A DNA stretch of 64,000 nucleotides from Holtermannia corniformis (Eukaryota; Basidiomycota; Tremellomycetes; Holtermanniales). The DNA lies in contig BCIJ01000025.1 of NCBI GenBank assembly GCA_001599935.1, forward strand, positions 191,117 through 255,116. The letters run 5' to 3'. The notes below the pieces were generated by a model, which was given only the letters and a program-made list of their open reading frames with translations, did not search any database and was not told the origin of the DNA. Shown here in pieces: positions 22,164-34,034 of the stretch. The translations under genes and the position numbers were made by a program. Every line of letters begins with the position of its first letter. Position 1 is the stretch's first letter.

Positions 22164-22545
22164 TCTTGTTGTCGGGGTCGTTAGTCGTCGAGAGAGCGAG
22201 CGTGTACGGCGTAGAGCCACGGTGTGGATCCGAGAGTGATGGTGAGATTGTCCTGGTCGTCGTTGTCGATGCTTGTTGTCGTCCTCCCAAACGGGCAACG
22301 TCGCAACCGCAGTTGAACGGCACCGATCACTTGGACAGCACTCGAGAGCATCCAAACATATACAATAGCTATCCTCGCGCCGCCGCTGTCTCCTGTGCCC
22401 TGTGCCCTATGCCCTGTGCGCCTGCAGCGAGGGAGCGCAAGACGACGCAGTGAAACGCCATTGTCTGCAATCCTGCCACTGGAAAAGAAAGCCGGCGCGT
22501 GGAGCAATGATCAGTGAGATATCCCATCCGATGGGCACGCATGCA
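22164..22545. promoter_or_regulatory. Region upstream of the DPBB gene and downstream of BCP1
   Basis: 382 bp between the start of the DPBB gene and the BCP1 stop, both on the minus strand. It therefore contains the BCP1 3' end and the DPBB promoter. A short imperfect repeat of CCCTGTG/CCCTATG lies at about 22391-22420. Nothing else was recognised. Confidence 0.4.
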
Positions 22546-24962
22546 TCATCCACACGCTGCTATCATCTGCTCAATCACGCCCAGCATCGCACCAGCGGGC
22601 ACGAGCATGAGCCGACCAAACTGCTCGACGCCAAACGACTCGTCGTCGCGCGGACTCGCCGTCTTGAACGGATACGTATACGACGCGCTCGCTTTCTACC
22701 AGGCAGGCGTCAGCGAGAGTGACATTCCAAGTGATCACGCACAGGCTCGAACAGCTCTTCCTCGGGGTGATACAGAAAGCTGCCCTTTTCAGGCTCAAGC
22801 GGACCCTTGGCCCCCGTCTTGGGTTTTTTACTCTTCTTGCTCCGTCTAGCCATCAAACGTCAGCACCGCCTAGCCGCCACACACGACTCACGCGCTGTCC
22901 GCCTCGAGCTCGCGCATCGTCTCACCGCCGACACCGGCAAGCTTGTAACCCCGCCCCCAGATCAGGTAGTGATCAAACGACGGCACGCTCGCGCCGCCAG
23001 CTTTGAGCTCGTCCAGCAGCATCTTGTACATGGGCGGCACGAGCTGCAGCGGTAGGTTGATCAGCCGTTCCGAGATGATCAGCCCGGTACGCGGCGGGAT
23101 CCCGAGGGACGATTGGGCGGTAAAGTAGTTGATCAGTGGCGAGAGCGCGGCGTGCGACTGGTGAGCGTCAGCGTGCTATACGGTTGCAGAGCGGGGCAGC
23201 GAGGCAGAACACGCCTGATCTGCTGACACTGCGGGTGGTCGGCAACTGACCGACAGGCCGACGTAGCCACAATCAACTAGAATGGTAACGAGATCTGATC
23301 CCGGTCGGTCGTACACGGTGCAATCACAAGCACATCGGCGTCGCCGACATTGCGCATGTCGAAGAAAGAGCTAACGGTAGCGGAGCTCGACATTCTCGGC
23401 AACAACGCGGCAACGCCGCTTTTGACTGCTGAACTCGGTTCTTCTCAGCTCTCGGCCTAGAATACGCTCGAGCCAGTGACTTGTCTCAGACGACACAGTG
23501 CGTGGCGGAAGGTGCTGCTCGCTAGCATGCGATCGCAGCTTGCAAAGACAGGCTCAAGCGTCCAGCATGTATTGTGCGAATGCGCTGTTGATTAATTCTG
23601 CAGCAGGCGCAAAGCCAGACCCAGTATCAACATCGCTCGTGTAGCCCGAGTGCGTACGTGATTGGAATCGCGCTTTGTGAGAGGATGATCCAGCGTAGAC
23701 TACGCGACGGGACTAGGCCAAGATCGCGCCGGATGTCGACAAGCTGGCCGAGAGGATTTCAGCTTGGCCAGCTGAGACCTTGCCATGGTTACTAGCTCGT
23801 CGTCGGCTCAAGTGAGCGCATTTCACAGACAGGCTACGGCAGCTGAGTCGTGAACGGCATGGAACGGGCAGATGTGCCCTGTTCACCTACGCATGAAGAA
23901 GCTGTCGGGCTCGAGTTGAGATTTTGGGTTCCAAGAGGAAAGATCAGGGATGCAAGCTTCGAGTCCACGTCGTACATATGAGTGCCGACATGACTGATAG
24001 TCACGTAACGCGTAACGCTCGTCTGTTCAACGTTACGCCCAGCCTCACGCTCGGACAAATCTGTCGCGAGCGAGCAAAACTGCCGAGGCCATGGCAGCTC
24101 CTCGAGCTATATCGTGGCCCGACGCCTTGCTAGCGTACATGCAGCCGCGCGTGCAATCAGCCATGTCACCCTGCCACGATCAAGACGAGACACTCGAATT
24201 GATGACGAGTCCATCACCGTGCACAGCATTAGACACTCAAGAGCGCGTGTACCTTGGAGGTCACATCGAGCTTGGCGTGCAGTGCGATCCGAGCGATCGC
24301 CGCCTACACAACACGAGAGCAGCGGAGACTGCTCCTGTGTCACTACAGACAGCATGACATTACAGGACACGCGCAGCGGCAAGATTTGACCCTACGTCCG
24401 TTGATATGGATATGGAGGTAATGGTGACGCTGCGCAGTCGTGTACTGTGACCTGAACGTCTCCAGGACACGACGAGCTGACGGCACAGACCCGTGGGTAG
24501 TCTCACGACTCCAGACCACACCCACCTTTTGATCGAGATCAAGCACGCCGAGGACCGCATACGGGTCGGCTTCCGTGCCCTCGGTCTTGATCGTGCTCCC
24601 TACGCCCCAAGCAGTGTTCTGCTCGAGGATATAGTCGGCCAGAGCATGGACGTCGATCAAGTCGGCGTCGGAAGCCAGTGTCTGCCTCAGCAGGCGTTTG
24701 AGCGCTATCCTGCGCGTGGCATCAGCTCAGCTGTCGATCATACAGAAAGCAGAGACCGACTGGTCGACGTCTGGGTTCCAGTTGTAGAAATCAAAGTCGA
24801 CGTCGATCATACTCTGCATGGTCAGTTGGGGTGCTGGTCGAGGGAGGTTGTGAGTCGACGCACGACGTCGGACCCGCTCTCGCTCTCTTCGTCGTCATCC
24901 ATCCTGTCCTCGTCGTCGACATTCTTGCGCTTGACGCTCGCGAGGGGTACAGCGGCCGACAT
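22546..24962 (-). CDS. BCP1: Bcp1/BCCIP-family nuclear protein
   Basis: Bcp1 in yeast is an essential nuclear protein that chaperones Rpl23 and supports nuclear export of Mss4; the human homologue is BCCIP. The start at 24962 gives MSAAVPLASVKRKNVDDEDR and an acidic segment. Next come SMIDVDFDFYNWNPDVDQIA, LKRLLRQTLASDADLIDVHA, LADYILEQN and DPYAVLGVLDLDQK. After a 1,368-nt intron the protein continues SHAALSPLINYF, GLIISERLINLPLQLVPPMY, KMLLDELK, the insertion RSKKSKKPKTG, then FLYHPEEELFEPKASASYTYPF and LMLVPAGAMLGVIEQM. TGA is at 22546-22548. All family blocks are present in order on both sides of the large intron, so this is one gene and not two fragments. Confidence 0.85.
23158..24525 (-). 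other. 1,368-nt intron of BCP1
   Basis: On the minus strand the donor is GTGGGT after DLDQK and the acceptor is CTCACCAG before SHAALSP, both in phase 0. All other introns in the gene are about 45-50 nt. The interior has no long frame on either strand and no mobile-element signature I can see. Confidence 0.78.
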
Positions 24963-25128
24963 GGATGAATTGTAGAGCGATCACGGTCGACAGAGGTAGA
25001 GACAGGTTTGCAGACATTTTACATTCTCCGCGACCAAATTCGAGATTTCTTACTATCAACTTTGGAAAGAGCATACTTTGAGCTCGAGATCACCCAGGAC
25101 AGCATAGAAAGCACGGGAGACGGGTAGG

Positions 25129-27410
25129 ATGGCGTCCTGCTCATCAGCAGTCATCAAACGGATCCATGTCGCCGGGCTCATCCCGTCAATCACCGCCGAC
25201 CACCTCAAAGACCGCTTCAAGACGTTTGGCGAGGTCGACCATGTCGAAGAGCTCGGCGTGGACGGCAACGGTGGGATCGAGCTGCTATCTGTCGGTCTGG
25301 AGGGTGTGATTGACCATCTACTGCAGGACAACCGCGCAAGTTTGCCTATCTGACACTGAGGACGACCCCAGCGCAGCTAACCAAATGTGCGGACCGTGGC
25401 AGAGTCGTGTTCAAGCAGCCTGACCAACACCGCACAGGCCTCAACATCATGTCAGGCTCCAAATGGCGCGGCGCGACGCTCAAGCTCGGTGAAGCCAAGC
25501 CACGGTACGACCAGCGGTCAGTCGGTCTTGCCGCGCTCACATTGTCCGGCTAACCAGCGCTCTGTGCAGACTCAACGCAGAACACGACCCGTCCCCCGAA
25601 ACCCTCGCAAAGCAGGCTACCAAGCTGGCACGCAGGAATGCAAAGAAGCGAGCCAAGCTTGGGCTGGGCAGGGAGAGCGACGATATGCGGCTCGTGACGC
25701 TCCAACGGGCCGAGAAGCGCAAGGTGGGTGTCAAAGACTTTCTATGCGATTGCACGCCAACGCACTCATCTCAGTTCTGGCAAGTCGACACCGAGTCGTC
25801 TGAACCCCGCGCAATCCGTCCAATCGCATGCCGACCGCTCCACCCGATCCCTAAACCTTTGATCCCATACATGCCCTCGCCGAACACCACGCCAGTCGAA
25901 CCCGCGCCAACGCTCAGCTCGAAAGAAGCTACCAAGCTCAAGATCAAAGCGGCGCGCAAAGCCCGCCGCAAGGCGCCTCCACCGACTCGGATCCAGCGGC
26001 GCGTCATCGATCCCGTCGCGTACGGGTCCCGATACTGGGTTTATGGCGATGCTGCTGAAGAAGAGCAACAGCAGGCAGGACGGTGGGTGTTTGAAGCAAA
26101 CGACGAGAGCGACGAGCAAGGGTCTGCGCATGTGGGCGTTTGGAAGCGCCTAGTCGATGGCCACGTCGTCGAAACCGAACCCGTGCTCAAACCCGCGCAT
26201 ACCGTTCAACCAGAGCTCGCGGGCGAGATTGCATCGTCGGTCGATCCAGATGAAGGTTCAGACGAGAGCGAGCCTGAACTCGACGAGATCTTTGCCTCGG
26301 CTTCGGCCCCGCGCAGCGCATCGACCGGATTTCTCGTTCGTTCCGATGCACCATCCCCGCTCACTGCGCGAGCCGACTCGCCCCTCTTCCCACGGCGTGC
26401 AACGTCGCCTGAAGCGTCTCGGCGGTCTGCATCGCCGCTGTTTCCTCGGCGCGCGTCGCAGCGCTCGGCATCGCCACTGTTCCCGGCTCGTCTAGAGCGT
26501 AGCGTCTCGCGCAACGCCGTGCCCGCGCCCGCACCCGTAGACGAAGCGCTGCTCGAGATCGCACGACAAGAACGCCTTGCGGGCCTCGGCGTGCTCCAGG
26601 GGCTCTTTGAAGCAGATGACGTCGAAGAGGCTGTGGGGGGCAAGGTTGGGAAGAGTGAGTGGCGGGGCTTTGATGAGAGTGAGAGTGAGGAGGAGAGGCC
26701 TGTGGGCGTGATGCGGTTAAGGGGTGGTGCGGCCAGTGAGAGTGAGGAGAGTAGCGAGTCGTCGGCCTCTGAATCGTCCGAGTCGTCAAGCGAAGACGAG
26801 GACGAGGACAAAGCCAAGCCGACACGGATGGACGTCGATGATCAACCCGAACAGGCAAAGCGTAAACCAACAAAGCTCAAAGACATGTTTGCTCCACAGC
26901 CAGACTCTGGTCAGTCTCGAGTCAGCTTGGCTACCTGACCCGCACTGACATGGCCTCACCGCAGCACCTGGCTTCTCCCTGATGCAGAGCCTCGACCTGG
27001 ACATTGAGCTGGATGAAGAAGCACCGTTTTCGACTGTCAACATTGCAGCTGCACCACAAGCTGCTGCCCCAGAGCTCGAACTGCTCGCGCCAAGTGCTCA
27101 GGCCGTGTTCGATCCGGACCCAGCTATCCCGCTATTCTTCCCTGTCGGTACCAAGTTGACAGGCGCGCGCGGCGAGGCAGCGAACCCGCTTGTACTCCCA
27201 GACGGTGTCAAGCCGTTCCACCGGCAAGAGACCGAGTGAGTATCAAGAGGCGAGTACGCACCTGCTGACACGTCCAGTGCCGAGATGACGGCTCGATGGG
27301 ACGCGCAAAAGCTCGAGCTCACGCGGGAATACAAGCGCCGGCATCGCGACGCCGTCAAGCAGCGGCGGAGGCGACACCCCGGTGCCGAAGCCGGCGAGAC
27401 GTTTGACTAG
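25129..27410 (+). CDS. Nop8-like nucleolar RRM protein
   Basis: Ribosome-biogenesis candidate. An N-terminal RRM (IKRIHVAGLIPSITADHLKD, FGEVDHVEEL, then PRKFAYLTLRTTPAQLTKCL and WRGATLKLGEAKPRY) is assembled from three exons. A Lys/Arg-rich helix (KQATKLARRNAKKRAKLGLG) and a long acidic, Ser-rich middle follow. A repeated SPLFPRRA motif occurs about three times near 26380-26480. The C-terminal block LKDMFAPQPDSAPGFSLMQ continues to SLDLDIELDEEAPF and a final basic helix ending GAEAGETFD, with TAG at 27408-27410. The domain order and the KDMFAP...GFSL...LDLDIELDE block are typical of fungal Nop8, needed for 60S subunit maturation. It is divergent from BCP1 across 166 bp and convergent with the beta-glucosidase, 48 bp apart. 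Confidence 0.75.
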
Positions 27411-27458
27411 TCTGTATCGGATGCATAACGGTGACAACACTTTTCGTACCGTACACTG

Positions 27459-30265
27459 CTACAAGCCCGTCCACTCGACGACGCCGGCGATGCTGAACGG
27501 GGCAGAAAAGTCGAGGTTGGACGCGTCCTTGCCGACCTTTACGTGCCATTCGCCCTGCTCGATCGCCCACACGTTCTCCTGGTCATCCCAGTGGGAAACG
27601 GCGTACTTGTCCAACGAGACCTCGACCGTCTTCTTCTCGCCCGCGTCGAGAAAGACTTTTGCAAACGCTCGGAGCTCGGCCTCGGGGTGGACATACGACG
27701 TCGCGGTCGCGGGCGGTGGCGAAGTGTAAAAGTGGACAGAGTGAGCACCGGCAACGTTGCCCGTGTTCTGGACCGTGATCGCCGCCTTGAGCTTGAAGTC
27801 TTGAGCCGAGTTGAGCGTGTTTGGAGGGTACGATGTGATCTCGAGGTCCGAGTACTCAAACGTAGTGTACGAGAGACCGAACCCGAACGGGACGAGGGGT
27901 TGGATCTTGCGCGCGTTGAAATGCTTGTAGCCGACCCAGATGCCCTCTTCGTACACGACGCGGCCGTGGGCGGATTTGAAGTTGAGGTAGGCGGCAATGT
28001 CTTGTTCGCGCTTGGGGAACGAGAGGGGTGAGCGACCGGAAGGGTTGACGTTGCCGTAGATGACGTCGGCGATCACGTTGCCCGTCTCGTTGCCGCCGTA
28101 CCAGGCGTAGACGACGCTCGAGACCTTGTCGAGCCACGGCAGGGCGACGGTACTGCCGGCTTGAACGACGACGACCGTCTTGGCGTTGGCGGCCGCCACG
28201 GCTTCGACGAGCTTGTCCTGGTTGAGCGGGAGCGACAGGTTGGGGCGGTCATAGCCCTCTGATTCCCAGTCCTTGTTGAGACCAACGACGACGACGGCAA
28301 TGTCGACCGTTTTCGCGAGTTGAACCGCCTCGGCAATCAGCGTCTCGTCGGTGATCTTTGGGAAAGCGCCGACAATGATGCCGCTAATGTTGAGCGGGGT
28401 GGTGCCACCGCGAACGGCGCGCGTGTCGTGCTCGAACCGGATCTGGTACGTTTGACCCTTTACAACGTTGAACGAGCCGCGCTCCTCTTCGGTGCCCGAG
28501 CCGAAAAAGGCTTCGCCCGAGCGCTGGTTGTGCTCGTTGTCGACGACGACTTGGTCGTTGACGTACAGCCTGCCTTTGCCCGTCACAGTGTAGCCAAACT
28601 CGTACTCGCCAGACGTGGGCGCGACCCAGGTCGCTTTGCCGTGAACGATGAATTGGTCGTGAACGACCTTGGGGATGCCATCGGCAAAGAACATGAACGT
28701 GCTGTCGTGCACGTCTGTTACGACGGGCTTGGGTTCGCGCTCGCCCTCGGGAGTCAGGTTGTAGTATTCGAGCGTGATCCCGGGCGAACCATCTTCGGCC
28801 GTCAAGTCGTCTGCAGAGAACGGGGGGAGGAACTTGTGGCCTGCGGCCCCGAGAGCGTACGAGAGCTCGACACCAGCCGGCTTGTTGGCTTCGAGACCCT
28901 CCCACGGGTTATTAGACCACGCGCTCTTGAGCTGGGCACTGCCGCCCCCGGTCAAGACGTTTGATTTCGCATTGGGGCCAATCACTGCGACTTTTCGCTT
29001 GCCCTGGATCGGGAGCACCTCGTTGGCGTTCTTGAGCAGGACGAGGGCTTGACCGCCAATCTTGCGCAACAGCTTGGCGTCTTCGGCCTGGGCTTCGGTC
29101 CGCGTCCTTTCGGCACGGGGCGCGGCGTAGACGAGGTCCGGGTTGAGCTTGGCCAAGCGCTGGACAAAGGTGAGGACGGCGGTTGCGCGCGCGTTGAGCG
29201 TCTTGGGCGAGATCTTTTTCGACATGTAGGCGTGCCCGACGAGCGCTTCCGTGTGCCACTTTGCCGGACCGGGCATCTCGAGGTCGAGACCGGCGTTGAG
29301 CGACTCGGAGACAGAGTAGGTGCCGTACCAGTCGGACATGACTGCCGCCATCAGTCGTGGTCGCCGATTGTTGTCAGAGCACTCACTCATCCCGTCAAAC
29401 TTCCATTCGTCACGCAGAATGTCGCCAATGATCGCCTTGTTTTCCGAGACGTGGGTTCCGTTCAGCTTGGAGTAGGAGGTCATGTAGGAGAGGGCTGGCG
29501 GGTTAGTACGGGGTGCTGCCTGGCTGGTCGAACATACGTTGAGCGTCCTTTTGCGCAATCATGAATGGCTTGCTGTCGATTCGTTAGTACAGTCGGTTGC
29601 AGATCGCGAGACCAACAGGTAGACTTCGCGCAGGGCACGAGGAGGGATGACGGCGTTGACGGCCATGCCTGCTCGGATCAGGACCTCGTCACGGGTGCTG
29701 ATTGCCACTCACGCTCGTGCTCCTGGTCGTTGCCCACAAAGTGCTTGATCGTCGCCGCGACCCCGTTCGCTTGCAGACCCTTGACATAGGCCGCCGCCAG
29801 GGTCCCACTGAGATGCGGGTCCTCTGCAAAGCTCTCAAACGCGCGCCCGCCGAGCGGGTTGCGTTGGATGTTGATCGTGGGTGCGAGCAGGCAGACTGCG
29901 TTGCGCGCCTTTGCCTCGTTTGCGAGCAGCTCGCCCGCCTGTTCCAGCAACTCGGTCGAAAACGTCGCGCCGAGAGCGGTAGCGTTCGGCAGGGCGGTAG
30001 CGGCCGTCATTTTGAAGAACGAGTCGCCGCGCGCACCGTTTGGCCCGTCGGTCACTTTGATCGTGGGCACATTGAGGCGAGGGATTGGGACGGTGCTGGA
30101 GACGATTAACACTATCGAACGGCGCTGTGGGATTGGCGCTCACTTCCACCAGTCGCGGCCGGCCGTCAACGAGATCTTTTCCGATGTCGTGAGCTGGCTC
30201 ACAATCTCGTCAATGTCGGCCGTCAAGAAGGAGCGGTCGAGCTGGTCGTTGGTCTTGACCGACAT
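27459..30265 (-). CDS. GH3 beta-glucosidase with PA14 insert, probably intracellular
   Basis: Glycoside hydrolase family 3 enzyme that removes terminal beta-D-glucose from oligosaccharides. The start at 30265 gives [20 protein letters not shown], with no signal peptide, so cytosolic location is likely. The first domain has [37 protein letters not shown] and [13 protein letters not shown]. The nucleophile Asp lies in [13 protein letters not shown]14 domain is inserted in the second domain ([42 protein letters not shown]). Next come [20 protein letters not shown] and the fibronectin-III-like end ([15 protein letters not shown]). At least five short introns interrupt the 5' third; the rest is one long exon. 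Stop at 27459-27461. Length and domain order match fungal PA14-containing GH3 enzymes. Confidence 0.88.
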
Positions 30266-31075
30266 GGTGATTGGAAACAATGAAAAGGTTGAGGGAGGAG
30301 AAAAAGAGACGTGAGAGCGTCAAGAATCGATACGGACGCTGAGCGAGGAAGAAGCGGCGCCCGAGAGAGAGCTCAGCCGTTTTCTACTTTACTGCGCTTG
30401 AACCGTGCGTCCGCCGAGGATTATCCGAGTGAGCGAGCGCGTGATCCGGGCAAACGCAGTCGGGCGCGGTCAAACGCCGGGTAAACGGGGCAACTGGCGG
30501 GGAGGACGAGTGGGTGACTCGAGCTTGGCAAGTGATTACTAAGGCGCGTGAGCTGTTGTTAACACGTACTGCTGCTGCGAACCGCCGTGGAGGTCGATGT
30601 CTTGCGGTGCCTGCCGTTCGCTCGGGCCGTGTGTTTGCCCGAGAGGATTACTGTATGGAAGAGTCGCCGGTGAGGGATACTCGGCAGGAGCTGTACAAGT
30701 AGAGTAAGCAAGCTCTGTCAGATCACCATGTCAGTACATAGTGGGTGTGCGAAGGCGGCTACTAGGCAAAGGGACTGTGAGAGTGCGAGCCAGCGCGGTC
30801 GGTCCTTTGAACTAGACGGATAGGGTGCATCCCGGATCTCACCCGGTCGATGTGAATCCCACCATGCTCTAGCTTCATCTCGCTACGATGCATGCCATCT
30901 CGACTCACCTGCTGCGCGCGGGTCTGTACAGCACAGACATGTTTTGCTGCGATTTCATGTGATCGACCAACAATCACCGCTGAATGACATAACGCCGCTC
31001 GCCGCAGTCAACACCGACGACAGCATCGACCGCATCGACAGCGATATCGACAGTGCCAGACAGCCAAAGTCTACA
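30266..31075. promoter_or_regulatory. Divergent intergenic region GH3 / membrane protein
   Basis: 810 bp between two divergent starts. A GC-rich half (30320-30490) with repeated GAGCGAG lies next to the GH3 gene. The half next to 31076 holds a short imperfect repeat of ATCGACAG/ATCGACCG (31018-31055). One short open frame (30514-30702) has no family match and is not supported. Confidence 0.4.
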
Positions 31076-32281
31076 ATGTCAAGCTACGATCAAGCACCAC
31101 CCGGGGACGAGGTCGAGGTCATCCCCGTCGACGAGCTGAGGTTGGCCCGGCGCGTGGTCCAACTCCAGATCTACACCCCGCTCAGTCTGATTGTTGCACT
31201 CGGCGTCAACCTGGTAGGTCTCGGCGTGATCGACCAATGCTGATCTTGTGCTGTAGGTCTGTGCACTCGCGATCAAGCCAGGACTCGGTGCGTGGTCTTC
31301 TTCGCCACCTAGCCACACCTTTGTTGACGCTTTCATCTCCAGGCGGCATCTCAGACCTGTACCCGACCCTGTTGACACCGAACAAGACGCTGCTTGGCGC
31401 ATACTGGGTCTTGCTGTACATGTTGCAGATTGGCTTTTGCATTGCGCTCGTGACGGCGCGCAAGGACGTGACCAAGGAGACGCTGGTGAACGGTGTCGGC
31501 TTGAGGTTTGCAATCGCCAACTGGTTGATGGCTGGCTGGGCCGTTTGCTGGGTTAGTGCGGCATCGCGACCGGGTCGTGGACCGAGTTGCACGCTGACCA
31601 TTCCTCAGACACTGCAATTCTTTCTCGGTGCCGCCATCCTCGTCCTCGTCAACGTCCTACTCTTGTGCGCGCCATCCTCGTATCCTAGGTAGCACTGACA
31701 CGGTGCAGAATCTCAATCCACCTCACGCTCCTGCCGTACCCGCCCACGCTCTCGCGCCCGTTGGACGCCCTGTTCATCCACGCACCCATGACGCTCTTCC
31801 TCGCCATCCTGTTCGAGCTCGACTGGATGCACACGGGCTTCATCGCCCTCGGCTGGGTCATCAAGCATTCCGACAACTGGGGGAAATGGACGTGGCCAGC
31901 CGTCGGCGTGATTGCTAGCACCAACCTCGTCACCGCCGTCTGGGCCGGCATTCGCAGGCTCTAGTGCGTCCCTCTTGCCCCTCAGGCTATCAACTAACGT
32001 CAACGCCACGTAGCATCCTGACGGCCGCATCGATCTATATCCTCTTCAGCCTGCTACTCTCCTCGCCGCGCGTGACGCCCACGCTCCCGTCCACGGCCGC
32101 ACCGAAACCGACCCCAGTCTTGATCACACTCATCATCTGTCTCGTCCTCCACCCCGTCGCGCTCCTGGCGGGCATTGCGTGGAAACGGACGAGCGAGCGC
32201 GAGGGCAGGATCCGATTGGAAGACGAGGCCGAGGCCGCCGAGGAGCGTGAACACCAAGCCGAGGCGAGCGCTAGGGACTAG
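31076..32281 (+). CDS. Polytopic membrane protein, family unknown
   Basis: Six exons join to about 300 residues, starting MSSYDQAPPGDEVEVIPVDE. Hydrophobic segments follow: LSLIVALGVNLVCALAI, AYWVLLYMLQIGFCIALV, IANWLMAGWAVCW, LGAAILVLVNVLLL, PMTLFLAILFELDWM, WPAVGVIASTNLVTAVW, TAASIYILFSLLL and VLITLIICLVLHPVALLAG. This suggests seven or eight membrane spans with a charged, coiled C-terminal tail (EDEAEAAEEREHQAEA). A conserved-looking block is PLDALFIHAPMTLFLAI with HTGFIALGWVIKHSDNWG. It resembles uncharacterised fungal integral membrane proteins; I cannot name the family or a substrate. The fourth intron uses a GTGCGC donor inside a Leu run. Confidence 0.7.
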
Positions 32282-32556
32282 GGATGCAATCCACGTCTGC
32301 GTGCATTGTTTCAGGTCGCAATGTGGCGTTTGAGCTTGGGTTTAGTTGGCAGCACGGACGACGGTGCTGTTTCAACATTAGAGTGTGACACGCCAGCATG
32401 CTAGTGCGCATCAGAGCCTACATATAGACACGTCTACCGTCGCACGTCTTCTCACCCTTGATCCACTTCACCAGCGTGCAGGTTCACGCGCTTTAGCTTC
32501 CCGTTCATAATCCTTCGACACCAGCGCCGGCGCTCTATAGTCCCCACCGATCCACC

Positions 32557-33264
32557 ATGCGCGTCCCCGCCTTCTTATTCGCGTTCGCGGCGTTTGCCCT
32601 ACACTTGGTCGTGGCGCTCCAGCCCGGTGATATCCCGCTACACGTCGCCGTCCGCGGTACCGGGTCAGCACGCTGTGATCGAGCGTGGTCTGGAGCTGAC
32701 GAGGCGCAGGGACGGTCAAGTCGAGCACTTTGCGAAAAAGGACGCGGATGCGTATTACGAGTGCGTGGGCACTGGACCGGTAGCCGCCGAGAGGCTGATA
32801 GCTCGGTACATAGGCAGAAGCGCGGGACGGAGACGGTGGTGACCAAGCGTCAGGACACGGCACCGCAGTGAGTCGTGGGAGGGTCCGCGACTCGGTCGAG
32901 GCGAGGCTGATCATCCGGGGGATATGTAGGGCCGACACGTATCCCGTCTCCAACGATGGGACGGGTCCAAAAGCCTTGTAAGCGACTATCAGCCTAGGGA
33001 CCAAGCTGACGCACACGCAGCAACGGCAAGTCAGACTATGCAAAGCCAACCAGTGTCGCTGCCGCGCGTAAGCGCTCGTGGCGGGCCCGCATCGCCAAAG
33101 AGTACGTCGCGACCCGTTCAATCGTGATCATCCGTCGAAAACGCTGATGGTGATACGTAGCGTCTAGATCGCTCGAGAAACGGACAGGCGTGGCTGATGG
33201 CGTCGTCAAGTTTTGGAACGAGGCTACGGGCGAGTGGGGGGTCGTTGGACGGTTGCAGGAGTAG
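32557..33264 (+). CDS. Small secreted protein with possible Kex2 processing sites
   Basis: The start gives a strong signal peptide (MRVPAFLFAFAAFALHLV). Downstream the best protein-like frame reads HAVIERGLELTRRRDGQVEH and DADAYYECVGTGP, then after short introns KRGTETVVTKRQDTAPQADT, NGKSDYAKPTSVAAARKRSW, and the end TGVADGVVKFWNEATGEWGV, with TAG at 33262-33264. Several KR pairs look like Kex2 sites. The join between signal peptide and body is the weak point. Either an intron at 32608-32668 is spliced, or exon 1 reads straight on and a single-base error in the GGG at 32662-32664 hides the frame. The conserved-looking C-terminal VVKFWNEATGEWG hints at a small beta fold. No known family recognised. 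Confidence 0.5.
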
Positions 33265-33833
33265 TTTCGTGTCTTTGCGACTGGTTCGCTGGATGGCGAT
33301 GTACTGCTTGACCTGATCGGTGACTGACTCCTAAGCCTGGGCGGCATCGTACGATCCGGTCGGGATACTTCGGATGAGATGGGCTACAGGACGTATCGGG
33401 CCACGGTAGCGCTGGACGATCTCTGCCGCTCTCATGGTCCTCTTCTTTTCGGGCGTCTTGACGAGGTGGACTAAGTTTGGCTCGAGATGCTGCGCCCAAC
33501 TTGCGTCGCTTGGTCCATCGGACTGCTCGGTTCGACAGCGCCCACAGGGCTGATCGTTCCACATGACTCTCATTCCAGATACCAAGACCAGTGCGGTGGC
33601 CGACGACCGACACCATCGGCTGATTGACTCTGGCTCTTGGGGTCTTGAGATGGAGGGCTCTGGCCGATCCGAAGCTTGAACCAGCCGTGGTTCTCGCGGC
33701 CACGAACAGCGTGTTGGCCAGACTCGGCGAGGTATAAGACTGTGCCCGGCTGGTCGTCAGTCCACCCAGTCTCCACACCACAATCAGTACCAGTCGCAAG
33801 CCCACCAAGCAATCGATCAATCTATCAGCAACA
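33265..33833 (+). promoter_or_regulatory. Upstream region of the metallothionein gene
   Basis: 569 bp. A TATA-like GGTATAAGAC lies near 33730, about 100 bp before the metallothionein ATG. A long minus-strand open frame overlaps this region and the gene body, but its residues show no family pattern. No copper-response element could be assigned by eye. Confidence 0.45.
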
Positions 33834-34034
33834 ATGCTTTCCAACGTCAACGCCCCTGTCGTGAGTTTCCTCTCGACCGCAGTGACTGCACGGCTGACAG
33901 CTGGCAGAACCAGGACCAATGCGGCTGCAACTCTGCGTCTGTACCACAGCGCCTGGGATCGAGACGGATGCTGACGGTGCAGTTGTGGTTGTGGCAACAG
34001 CTGCGGTTGCCAGGCCGGTAGCTGCAAGTGCTAA
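33834..34034 (+). CDS. Metallothionein, 35 residues, three exons
   Basis: Cys-rich metal-binding peptide, probably buffering copper or zinc. Exons 33834-33860, 33908-33936 and 33983-34034 total 108 nt = 35 codons plus TAA. The protein begins MLSNVNAPVNQDQ. It then has eight Cys as four C-x-C pairs: CGC, CGC, CGC and CKC, spaced by short Asn/Ser/Ala/Gly linkers, ending in KC. C-x-C pairs, lack of aromatics and this length are the hallmark of fungal copper metallothioneins. The introns (47 and 46 nt) have GTGAGT and GTCTGT donors and CAG acceptors. Skipping the second intron gives a Leu/Trp-rich frame without Cys, so splicing defines the protein. A TATA-like box is about 100 bp upstream. Confidence 0.82.

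Noticed and set aside
22546..24962. BCP1 as two broken gene pieces separated by an insertion
   Set aside because: Phase-0 splice sites join the two halves exactly at a position consistent with the family, so a long intron is simpler. An old insertion that became the intron remains possible.
27543..28964. Long plus-strand open frames opposite the beta-glucosidase
   Set aside because: They are shadows of a long GC-rich exon; the minus strand encodes a clear GH3/PA14 protein.
33224..34027. Long minus-strand open frame of 267 codons over the metallothionein locus
   Set aside because: Composition is Ser/Arg/Ala-rich shadow type with no domain pattern, and it opposes the well-supported three-exon metallothionein.
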